Positions 1 through 5,947 of a stretch of 13,951 bases of DNA are shown here, piece by piece. Positions within the stretch are counted from its first letter, which is position 1. Each line of letters opens with the position of its first letter. Source of the DNA: Pseudomonadota bacterium (GTDB taxonomy: Bacteria > Desulfobacterota > Desulfobulbia > Desulfobulbales > SURF-16); assembly GCA_030597865.1 (NCBI GenBank), contig JAUVQZ010000047.1, forward strand, positions 1-13,951, written 5' to 3'. Below the pieces are notes generated by a model. The model did no database searches. It was not told where the DNA came from and was given only the letters and a program-made list of their open reading frames with translations. Both the position numbers and the translations under genes were made by a program.

Positions 1-1152
1 GACCGTTATTTTCACGGCAGCATAGGCAAAAAGTCCCAGGGAATAAAAACGGATGGCCTCCGCCGTCCTGATGACATCAATACTGTCGAAATTACCATGG
101 CCAAAGAGAACGCGGACAATGGGCTCTGACAGGATCCAGAGGCCGCAGGCTGAGGGGATGGACAGACAGAAACCCATGGTCAAAGAGGAGACAAAGGCCT
201 CCTTCAGGGCCGCAAATTCCTTGCGGGCCGCATAACGGGCTATCAGGGGAAGGCTGGCCATGGACAGGGCAACCCCAAAAACCCCGATTGGCAACTGCAT
301 AAGGCGAAAGGCATACTGCAGCCAGGAGACACTGCCCTCCTCACAGGATGAGGCAAAATTGGTATTTACAAAGATATTAAGCTGGGTGGCGGAAAGACCA
401 ATCACCGCAGGGACCATAAGGAGGAGGATGCGATGCAGACCCGGATCCTTGAGGTTGAGATAGGGCCTAAGGCGAAAGCCGATCTTCCGAAAAAGCGGCA
501 ACTGGCAGCCCAGCTGTAAAGCACCGCCGATAAGGGTTCCCACCGCCATACCCGCAATGGCCGGCTTACCCATCCTGGTAAAGAGATAGGCAAAGCCCAG
601 ACCGCCGATGATCGAACCCAGGTTGAAAAAGGCGGAGGCCATGGCCGGCACAAAAAACTTGCCCTTGGTATTCAAGGCGCCCATGACCACGGCAGAGAGT
701 GAAATCAGGACCAGAAAGGGGAACATGATCATGGTGAGCAGGGTGGTCAAGGCCACCTTACCGGCCTGTTGCTCAAACTCACCCTTATCCAGGAGCAGGA
801 CAATATCCTGGGCGAGATAGATGCCAACCAGGGTCAACAGGCTTAAGAAAATAGCAAAAAAGGCCAGGACATTATTGGCCAACCGCCAGGTCTCCTCCTC
901 CCCCCTGGTTTCGTCATAGTCGGAAAACACCGCCACAAAGGCGGCGGAAAGGGCCCCTTCGCCAAAGAGGTCGCGAAGAAGATTGGGGATACGGAAGGCG
1001 ACCACAAAGGCGTCATAGGCGTAACCAGCCCCGAAAAAAAAGGCAAAGACCTGTTCCCGGATAAGGCCCAGCACCCTGCTGCACATGACGGCAAACCCCA
1101 CCGTCCCAGCTGCCCGAGCTATTTTTCCTGTGTCGTCTGATGCCTGTTTCAT
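1..1152 (-). CDS. murJ: Lipid II flippase MurJ (N-terminal 384 codons, truncated by window edge)
   Basis: I translated the minus strand from ATG at 1152; it stays open to base 1. MurJ is the MOP-superfamily inner-membrane flippase that moves lipid II to the periplasmic side for peptidoglycan synthesis. The N-terminus reads IARAAGTVGF then SRVLGLIRE (residues 25-33), YAYDAF (44-49) and FRIPNLLRDLFGEGALSAAF (53-72). These match the MurJ signature, and Arg26, Arg32, Asp47, Arg54 and Arg60 align with the conserved charged residues of the E. coli central cavity. Many hydrophobic segments follow. An in-frame TAA at 1156-1158, just upstream of the ATG, fixes 1152 as the most upstream possible start. 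No convincing Shine-Dalgarno sequence precedes it. About 125 C-terminal residues are outside the window, compared with the usual roughly 510. It is divergent from the EF-G-like gene. Only frame-shifted shadows of this gene give complete ORFs here. Confidence 0.93.
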   Translation of the reverse strand, partial: MKQASDDTGKIARAAGTVGFAVMCSRVLGLIREQVFAFFFGAGYAYDAFVVAFRIPNLLRDLFGEGALSAAFVAVFSDYDETRGEEETWRLANNVLAFFAIFLSLLTLVGIYLAQDIVLLLDKGEFEQQAGKVALTTLLTMIMFPFLVLISLSAVVMGALNTKGKFFVPAMASAFFNLGSIIGGLGFAYLFTRMGKPAIAGMAVGTLIGGALQLGCQLPLFRKIGFRLRPYLNLKDPGLHRILLLMVPAVIGLSATQLNIFVNTNFASSCEEGSVSWLQYAFRLMQLPIGVFGVALSMASLPLIARYAARKEFAALKEAFVSSLTMGFCLSIPSACGLWILSEPIVRVLFGHGNFDSIDVIRTAEAIRFYSLGLFAYAAVKITV

Positions 1153-1187
1153 GGCTTAAAGATAGTGATAAGGGCGCCCCTAACGCC

Positions 1188-1197
1188 GGGGGGGGGG
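1188..1197. repeat. G10 homopolymer tract in the murJ leader
   Basis: Ten consecutive G on the plus strand (C10 in the murJ mRNA) lie 36 bp upstream of the murJ ATG and downstream of its candidate promoter. This tract length is prone to slippage. A short GC-rich inverted repeat (ggcg at 1173-1176 with cgcc at 1184-1187) sits beside it. Confidence 0.9.
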
Positions 1198-1261
1198 CAA
1201 GGGTGATAATGGCTTGCCGTAAACAGGTTCTGCACCTAACAGAATCCGCCTTTTTTCTAAA

Positions 1262-1290
1262 ATTATAGTGCTTGCTTTATGGCAGGTCAG
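1262..1290 (-). promoter_or_regulatory. Candidate sigma70-type promoter for murJ
   Basis: Read on the minus strand: -35 CTGACC (1290-1285), a 17-bp spacer, and a consensus -10 TATAAT (1267-1262). This would start murJ mRNA near 1255 and give a leader of about 100 nt. The leader contains an inverted repeat (ggttctg at 1226-1232 with cagaatcc at 1240-1247) and the homopolymer tract. The call rests on matching and spacing only. Confidence 0.5.
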
Positions 1291-1300
1291 ACTTTACTAT
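1272..1300 (+). promoter_or_regulatory. Candidate sigma70-type promoter for the EF-G-like/mogA operon
   Basis: -35 TTGCTT (1272-1277), a 17-bp spacer and -10 TACTAT (1295-1300). It overlaps the opposite-strand murJ promoter across 1272-1290, so the two may exclude each other. It predicts a start near 1307 and an unusually long leader of about 230 nt. The assignment is by pattern only. Confidence 0.45.
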
Positions 1301-1338
1301 ACTTGCCATGGCGAGGTTAAACATCTGTTTTAAATCGC

Positions 1339-1470
1339 TATCTTTTAAAAAGATATTTGCAGGCCAACACAGACTTCCCCTCCCCCTCTACAAACAGGGG
1401 ACAGGGGTCCTTCTAACAGCAGGATGACGCGTGCCAGAAGGGATACCAACCAGGCCTTGTTCTAACAAGG
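1339..1470 (+). other. Structured 5' leader with several inverted repeats upstream of the EF-G-like gene
   Basis: Three inverted repeats lie between the candidate promoter and the start codon. The first is an AT-rich palindrome, tatctttt-a-aaaagata (1339-1355), which could be an operator or a stem. The second is a GC-rich stem with arms cccct-c-cccct (1377-1387) and agggg-ac-agggg (1396-1407). The third is a perfect 7-bp hairpin, ccttgtt-ct-aacaagg (1455-1470). The octamer ttctaaca occurs twice (1411-1418 and 1460-1467). No T-run follows any stem, so none is an ordinary terminator. I do not recognise a known riboswitch class. The rest of the 387-bp gap holds no gene I can support. Confidence 0.4.
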
Positions 1471-1539
1471 ATTCATGCAAGGCGCCAATGCTTTACCACT
1501 TCCATAGGGCAATCAGCATCTGACGCACGGAGAAATTTC

Positions 1540-3198
1540 ATGGGGGCTTCAACGATTACCAAAAACATTGTTCTTCTCGGCCACTCCAAGGCCGGAAAAA
1601 CTGCCCTAAGCCGTGCCCTGCTCAGGGCTGCCGGCATAGAGAATCCAACCATTGACAAGGACCCGGAATCCCTTGCCCACCGGATGACCACCACCTCCAG
1701 CTATTTCCACTTCATGTGGCAGGGGGCCAACACGGTCATCACCAACACCCCGGGCGACGACAATTTCCTCCATGAGGCTGACGTCCTGGCCCAGGTCAGT
1801 GACAATGCCGTGCTCACTATCTGTGCTGACGAGGCCCATAAGTTTCAGACCGAAAAGGCGGCCCGCCTCATCCAGCAATCCACCATGCCCTCCATTCTCT
1901 TTATCAACCGAATGGATGAGGACAAGGCTGACTTCAACGGCACCCTGGCGGCAATCCGCAAGAACATCCTCCTGGATCCTGCCATTGTATACCTGCCCAT
2001 TGGCAACGGTGCTGATTTTTGCGGCGTTATCGATGTGATCGCCGAAAAAACCCTCTATTTTTCCGAAGAAGACCCCGCCTCCCTGACAGAGGGTGAGATC
2101 CCCACGGCCATGCAGGACGAGGCCTATATCGCCCTGGAAAAGCTCATGGAGCAGGTCGCGGAAACGGATGATGAACTCATTGAGGAGTTGCTCGAAGAGG
2201 GCGAGCTTGACCAAGAGAGCCTTGTCCAGGGCCTAAAAAACGCTGTTGCCTCAGGCGCCCTGTCACCTGTGCTACCCGGGGCGGCCAAAAAAAGTTTCGG
2301 GGCAGGGCTTCTCCTTGAACTGGCCCACAGCCTCTTTCCCCAAGGCGACCATCAGGCCCCGTCGCAAGGCTGCCAGATTTTCAAAATTGACCACGATCCC
2401 AACCTTGGCATCCTTTACTACTGCAAAGTCAACTCGGGCACCCTCAACCCCGGCACCCTGTATAATGTCAGCCGTAACAGTGAGGAAGAGGTTGATACAT
2501 TTTATGTCCCCTCCGGCGCTAGTCTGGAGAAGACAGACAGCCTTACAGCCGGCATGATCGGAGTCCTTGTCGACCTTAACGGCAGCGCTCCCGGCGACAC
2601 CCTGGCCAACTCCCCGGAAGACCATCCCCTGGCCCCACTCCCTGTTGTGGCGCGCCCCCACTTCACCTATGCCGTGGCCCACACGAACCCGGCAGACAGT
2701 GAGAGCATGTATACCGCCCTGGCAAAGATCATGGCGGAAGACCCAGCCGTACACATGGCCCAGGAGCCCAAAACCGGCGAAACACTTCTTTCCGGCCAGG
2801 GACGACTCCACCTTGAGGTTACCAGCGAACGGATAGCACGTAAGTTCGGCACAGAACTTGAGCTCAGCCTGCCCACCGTTCCCTATCAGGAAAAACAACA
2901 GGGTGACAACCAGGAACAAATCCTCCTGGAACCCCTGATGAACCTGACAATAACCCTGCCCGACGACTGTGTCGGCGAGGTCATCACCGACCTTGGCAAA
3001 CGGCGGGGCAAGATAATGGAAATCCGCTCTGAGGCCCGTAACGAGGTCATTGTCAGCCAGGTTCCCATGGCCGAGATCCTTGAATATGGCAGCGCCCTGG
3101 CCCAATTGACCGGTGGCAGGGCAACCTTTAAGGCCGTTTTTTCCCATTACGAACAACTTGACCAGAAACCAAGCCCACAGGAAAAAACCCTGGGATGA
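1540..3198 (+). CDS. EF-G-like translational GTPase lacking domain IV
   Basis: This 552-residue protein is related to elongation factor G (usually about 690). Domains in order: G domain with G1 GHSKAGKT (14-21), switch I HRMT (47-50, EF-G RGIT), G3 NTPGD (69-73, EF-G DTPGH) and G4 NRMD (123-126); a G' insert about 155-265, preceded by LPIGNGADFCGVIDVI, which matches EF-G; domain II about 277-362; domain III about 373-450, with SGQGRLHLEVTSERI; then domain V from ILLEPLMNLTITLPDD (about 461-476) to the end. Domain IV, about 115 residues that reach the decoding centre in EF-G, is missing: VPYQE (447-451) is followed within ten residues by domain V. The reading frame is intact, so this is a designed absence and not a frameshift. 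Switch I is about nine residues shorter, and the catalytic His is Asp73. GGAG at 1529-1532 precedes the ATG by 7 nt. The stop overlaps the next start. Family membership is secure; its role on the ribosome is unknown. Confidence 0.9.
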   Translation: MGASTITKNIVLLGHSKAGKTALSRALLRAAGIENPTIDKDPESLAHRMTTTSSYFHFMWQGANTVITNTPGDDNFLHEADVLAQVSDNAVLTICADEAHKFQTEKAARLIQQSTMPSILFINRMDEDKADFNGTLAAIRKNILLDPAIVYLPIGNGADFCGVIDVIAEKTLYFSEEDPASLTEGEIPTAMQDEAYIALEKLMEQVAETDDELIEELLEEGELDQESLVQGLKNAVASGALSPVLPGAAKKSFGAGLLLELAHSLFPQGDHQAPSQGCQIFKIDHDPNLGILYYCKVNSGTLNPGTLYNVSRNSEEEVDTFYVPSGASLEKTDSLTAGMIGVLVDLNGSAPGDTLANSPEDHPLAPLPVVARPHFTYAVAHTNPADSESMYTALAKIMAEDPAVHMAQEPKTGETLLSGQGRLHLEVTSERIARKFGTELELSLPTVPYQEKQQGDNQEQILLEPLMNLTITLPDDCVGEVITDLGKRRGKIMEIRSEARNEVIVSQVPMAEILEYGSALAQLTGGRATFKAVFSHYEQLDQKPSPQEKTLG

Positions 3199-3707
3199 AC
3201 AAGGACCGATCAGAACTTTACCGCTGCGGCATTCTCACCATCAGCGACAAGGGTTCCCGGGGGGAGCGCCAGGACACCAGCGGCCCGCAACTCCAGGATC
3301 AGTTGCGTAGCGCAGGGCAGTATACCATCAGCAGATACGCCATTGTGGCCGACGACCCGGCCTCCATCACCACCACCCTGAAAACATGGTGCGACAAGGA
3401 GGATCTTGACCTCATCCTGACCACAGGGGGCACTGGAGTAAGCCCCAGCGACCAGACCCCGGAAACCACCCTCCCCCTCCTTGACAAGGTAATTCCCGGC
3501 ATCAGCGAGATGATGCGCATGGCAAGCTTCCAGAAGACACCGAACGCCATTCTTTCCCGGGGCGTGGCCGGCATCCGCCAGGATTGCCTGATCATCAATC
3601 TGCCCGGCAGTGAACGGGGAGCCCGGGAAAATCTCGAAACCATCCTTGCCGGTCTGGCCCACGCCATCTATAAGATCAAGGGCGGCAGCAAGGATTGCGG
3701 CAGCTGA
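3195..3707 (+). CDS. mogA: Molybdopterin adenylyltransferase (MogA/MoaB family)
   Basis: A 170-residue cytoplasmic protein of the MoCF-binding family. MogA adenylates molybdopterin with ATP just before metal insertion in molybdenum/tungsten cofactor synthesis. Visible family motifs are LTISDKGSRGERQDTSGP near the N-terminus (about 14-31), TTGGTGVSPSDQTPE (76-90), which forms the nucleotide/pterin site, and LSRGVAGI with LIINLPGS nearer the C-terminus. The length suits a stand-alone MogA or MoaB; I cannot firmly separate the two by eye, but DKGSRGERQDTSGP and SDQTPE favour MogA. The ATG lies inside the stop of the upstream gene (ATGA at 3195-3198), which implies translational coupling to the EF-G-like GTPase. 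No other molybdenum-cofactor gene is nearby. Transcription ends at the terminator at 3786-3824. Confidence 0.9.
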   Translation: MNKDRSELYRCGILTISDKGSRGERQDTSGPQLQDQLRSAGQYTISRYAIVADDPASITTTLKTWCDKEDLDLILTTGGTGVSPSDQTPETTLPLLDKVIPGISEMMRMASFQKTPNAILSRGVAGIRQDCLIINLPGSERGARENLETILAGLAHAIYKIKGGSKDCGS

Positions 3708-3785
3708 AAAACCTGATCCATACCGACAGGAGGATCATCACAGATTGCTCTAAAAATGAGCTTCTCCCCCCAATAAACCCACAAA

Positions 3786-3824
3786 AAAAGGGCCGTGAGG
3801 ATATAATCCTCACGGCCCTTTTTT
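3786..3824. terminator. Bidirectional rho-independent terminator between mogA and purM
   Basis: A perfect 16-bp stem has arms aaaagggccgtgagga (3786-3801) and tcctcacggccctttt (3807-3822) with the 5-nt loop tataa. A T-run lies on the plus side (3819-3824) and an A-run on the opposite side (3783-3789), so it can stop both convergent transcripts. Confidence 0.95.
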
Positions 3825-3844
3825 AATCTCAAACAGAGAGTTAA

Positions 3845-4894
3845 TCAGACAAAGACAACTGACTCCTCATCACCCTTACGGGCAGCAACCTCGCCAATAA
3901 TATGGGGGGATTCTCCCAGGGCAACAAGCTGCTGCACGGCATCATCCACCACCCTGCCATCAATAACAATTGCCATGCCAATACCGTAGTTAAAGGTACG
4001 CCTCATCTCCTCCACCGGCACATTGCCCTTTTCCTGGAGAAATTTAAAGATGGGCTGAACGGGCCAGCTTCCATCTTTAATCACGGCCTTGCACCCCTTT
4101 GGCAGGACACGGGGAATATTATCATCAAAACCGCCGCCGGTGATATGAACCAGACCCCGGACCTTGTAATTCTTGAAAAGATTGAGCAGGGGCTCCGTAT
4201 AAATCCGGGTGGGCCGGATAAGCTCCTCACCAAGGGTGCAGCCAAGCTCATCCACATAATCATCCACCTTGAGCCCAAGCTCCTCAAAACAAATTTTGCG
4301 AACCAGGGAATAACCGTTGGAGTGGATGCCGCTTGAAGACAGACCGATGATCTTATCACCCACCTTAATCTCAGAGCCGTCAATGAGCTTGTCACGTTCG
4401 GCTATACCAACCACAAAACCGGCAAGGTCATAATCACCATCATTATACAGGCCGGGCATCTCTGCCGTCTCGCCACCGATAAGGGAGCATTTGGATATCT
4501 CGCAGCCCTTGGCAATACCCCTGACAACATCGGTGGCAACATCGGTTTCCAGCTTGCCAACCGAGAAATAATCAAGGAAAAAGAGGGGCTGTGCCCCGCA
4601 GACAACGATATCGTTGACACACATAGCGACAAGATCAATGCCAATGGTGTCATGGACATCACACAGGCTTGCCACCTTGAGCTTGGTGCCAACGCCATCC
4701 GTGGAGGAGACCAGGACAGGGTCCTTGAATCGGTCACCGCCCAGGGAAAAAAGGCCGCCGAAACCACCGATATCGGTCAGCACTCCACGCCTGAATGTTG
4801 AAGAAACAAGGGGCTTAATCTGGTCAATAAAATCGTTTGCCTTGTCAATATCAACACCGGCTTCTGCGTAACGTGAGGAGGATGATTTGCTCAT
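3845..4894 (-). CDS. purM: Phosphoribosylformylglycinamidine cyclo-ligase (AIR synthetase)
   Basis: PurM converts FGAM and ATP to aminoimidazole ribonucleotide, step five of purine synthesis, in the cytoplasm. The 349-residue product matches the normal family length. It shows the N-terminal YAEAGVDIDKAN (9-20), the glycine-rich loop DIGGFGGLF (41-49), STDGVGTKLKV (64-74), GIDLVAMCVNDI (85-96) and LIGGETAEMPG (138-148). Further on are SSSGIHSNGYSLVR and HITGGGFDDNIPR, both typical of the PurM/PurL ATP-binding fold. The ATG at 4894 is followed directly by a typical PurM N-terminus, although no clear Shine-Dalgarno sequence precedes it. It is a single-gene unit, convergent with mogA and divergent from rpsF. 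purN, its usual partner, is not next to it in this window. Confidence 0.97.
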   Translation of the reverse strand: MSKSSSSRYAEAGVDIDKANDFIDQIKPLVSSTFRRGVLTDIGGFGGLFSLGGDRFKDPVLVSSTDGVGTKLKVASLCDVHDTIGIDLVAMCVNDIVVCGAQPLFFLDYFSVGKLETDVATDVVRGIAKGCEISKCSLIGGETAEMPGLYNDGDYDLAGFVVGIAERDKLIDGSEIKVGDKIIGLSSSGIHSNGYSLVRKICFEELGLKVDDYVDELGCTLGEELIRPTRIYTEPLLNLFKNYKVRGLVHITGGGFDDNIPRVLPKGCKAVIKDGSWPVQPIFKFLQEKGNVPVEEMRRTFNYGIGMAIVIDGRVVDDAVQQLVALGESPHIIGEVAARKGDEESVVFV

Positions 4895-4959
4895 TTTATA
4901 AAAGTTTCAATTTAGGGTTTATATCTCTGGAACAGCCTCTTGGAGAGAAAGGCCATCTA

Positions 4960-4987
4960 ATTACTCCAGCTCCAGGAGAAAAGTCAA
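4960..4987 (-). promoter_or_regulatory. Possible purM promoter
   Basis: On the minus strand: -35 TTGACT (4987-4982), a 16-bp spacer and -10 AGTAAT (4965-4960), about 65 bp upstream of the purM start. The -10 is weak. I did not identify a PurR-like palindrome in 4895-5283. Confidence 0.35.
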
Positions 4988-5143
4988 TCAAATTATGAAG
5001 ATGAAACACACAACAGATTGTATGATCTTCTGCCACTATACAACAAAGAAAGTGGTTCCTTAACTTTTTTTAGACATCTCGCCAAGAAAATAGATTTATC
5101 TTTTCATTTTGCCAACATAGACCGCAGCAGGCAAAAAAACCGT

Positions 5144-5173
5144 TTGACAGTAAGAGCGGAGCCATGGTAACAA
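5144..5173 (+). promoter_or_regulatory. Candidate promoter of the rpsF operon
   Basis: A consensus -35 TTGACA (5144-5149) is followed after 18 bp by TAACAA (5168-5173), a mediocre -10. The predicted start near 5180 gives a leader of about 100 nt. The divergent 389-bp gap to purM contains no gene I can support; 5040-5140 is AT-rich. Confidence 0.5.
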
Positions 5174-5204
5174 GGACAACTTTATATTTTGATAATGGAT
5201 CAGA

Positions 5205-5281
5205 TTTCGACCCATGAAGAGTCGAGACCTTGGTTCATCACCTTCTTGCCCCCCAGGGGACCTTACGTCCATAAGGAGGAC
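5205..5281 (+). promoter_or_regulatory. Possible autoregulatory leader of rpsF with hairpins over the Shine-Dalgarno site
   Basis: Three consecutive stems can be drawn. The first is 5205-5211 with 5221-5227 (tcgac/gtcga core). The second is ccttgg (5228-5233) with ccaggg (5253-5258). The third is cctta (5261-5265) with taagg (5272-5276), which covers part of the ribosome-binding site AAGGAGGA (5273-5280). Alternative pairings ggac/gtcc (5258-5261 with 5267-5270) and gtcc/ggac (5267-5270 with 5278-5281) compete with the third stem. S6:S18 is known to repress its own mRNA in many bacteria, but the CCG element I associate with that RNA motif is not present here. Function is inference. Confidence 0.35.
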
Positions 5282-5283
5282 CT

Positions 5284-5646
5284 ATGGAAAAATACGAAAC
5301 AATATCCATCATCCGGCCCAATGTCACAGAAGACATCATTGCGGCCATCAGCGACAAAACCGCCCAGATCATCTCCGATGCCGGCGGCGAAATTCTCAAG
5401 GTAGACAAATGGGGCCTCAGGCAACTGGCCTATCCTATTAGAAAGGAACCCACTGGCCACTATGTATATACTGTTTTCTCTGGCAATGCTGCCGGGGTTG
5501 ATGAGATGGAACGTATCTTCAAGATCGATGAAAATGTTTTAAAATACATGACCATCAAACTCGGCAAAGACTTTGTCCTCAATGACAAATCTTACGCCGT
5601 TGAAGATGAAGGCAGCGACTCTTCGGACAAAGAGAAGAAAGAGTAA
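5284..5646 (+). CDS. rpsF: 30S ribosomal protein S6
   Basis: S6 pairs with S18 and binds the central domain of 16S rRNA on the 30S platform. The 120-residue sequence begins MEKYETISIIRP, continues with GGEILKVDKWGLRQLAYPI (about 35-53) and GHYVYTVFSG, and keeps the MERIFKIDENVLKYMTIKL region of the ferredoxin-like fold. The last 15 or so residues form a short charged tail rich in Asp, Glu, Ser and Lys, a common variable feature. A strong Shine-Dalgarno sequence, AAGGAGGA (5273-5280), stands just before the ATG. It is the first gene of the operon with rpsR, the DUF2232 gene and rplI. Confidence 0.98.
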   Translation: MEKYETISIIRPNVTEDIIAAISDKTAQIISDAGGEILKVDKWGLRQLAYPIRKEPTGHYVYTVFSGNAAGVDEMERIFKIDENVLKYMTIKLGKDFVLNDKSYAVEDEGSDSSDKEKKE

Positions 5647-5701
5647 CAGCGTCGTCCACCCCAACAAACTACTCTCCATCGACCCATATAAGGAAAGGAT
5701 T

Positions 5702-5941
5702 ATGAGACAACAAAAAAGAATTTTCCAGCGCCGCAGGGTATGCCGCTTTTGTGCTGATAAAGAACTGGTCATTGACTATAAAGAGGTAAAGATCCTGAAG
5801 AATTACCTCACCGAGCGCGGTAAAATTATTCCCCGCCGGATTTATGGCAACTGCGCCAAGCACCAGCGCCAAATGACCGAGGCAATTAAAAGGGCCAGAC
5901 AGATCGCCCTCTTGCCCTATTCCGGCAACCCCCAAGGCTAG
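5702..5941 (+). CDS. rpsR: 30S ribosomal protein S18 (zinc-binding type)
   Basis: The 79-residue product MRQQKRIFQRRR... contains KILKNYLTERGKIIPRRIYG and CAKHQRQMTEAIKRARQIALLPY, which define S18. It binds 16S rRNA as a heterodimer with S6. Cys14, Cys17, Cys51 and His54 form an intact CxxC...CxxH set, so this is the 'C+' version expected to bind zinc. The frame is open upstream to 5573 and overlaps rpsF, but AAGGAAAGG (5691-5699) and the family N-terminus place the start at 5702. It lies 55 bp after rpsF. Confidence 0.97.
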   Translation: MRQQKRIFQRRRVCRFCADKELVIDYKEVKILKNYLTERGKIIPRRIYGNCAKHQRQMTEAIKRARQIALLPYSGNPQG

Positions 5942-5947
5942 CATTCC

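Noticed and set aside
402..1094. Minus-strand short ORFs at 402-653 and 843-1094
   Set aside because: They are in another frame of the same strand as murJ, whose own frame is open from 1152 to base 1 with convincing MurJ sequence.
2272..3156. 294-codon minus-strand frame antisense to the EF-G-like gene (and a 202-codon one at 1606-2214)
   Set aside because: The composition is that of a codon-bias shadow; there is no ribosome-binding site and no family resemblance, while the plus strand encodes clear GTPase domains.
1540..3198. Interpretation of the EF-G-like gene as a decayed pseudogene of fusA
   Set aside because: The frame is intact over 552 codons, the G1 and G4 motifs are kept, it has a good Shine-Dalgarno sequence, and the domain IV loss falls at domain borders.
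5049..5071. Terminator-like aaagt...acttttttt between purM and rpsF
   Set aside because: Only a five-base stem, AT-rich, and no gene upstream on the plus strand that would need it.
5189..5441. Small plus-strand frames over the rpsF leader and start (5189-5404, 5214-5441)
   Set aside because: They overlap rpsF out of frame and lack a ribosome-binding site; the leader is better explained as RNA structure.
5573..5701. N-terminal extension of rpsR to 122 codons
   Set aside because: The extension overlaps rpsF and does not resemble S18; the Shine-Dalgarno sequence and family N-terminus both point to 5702.
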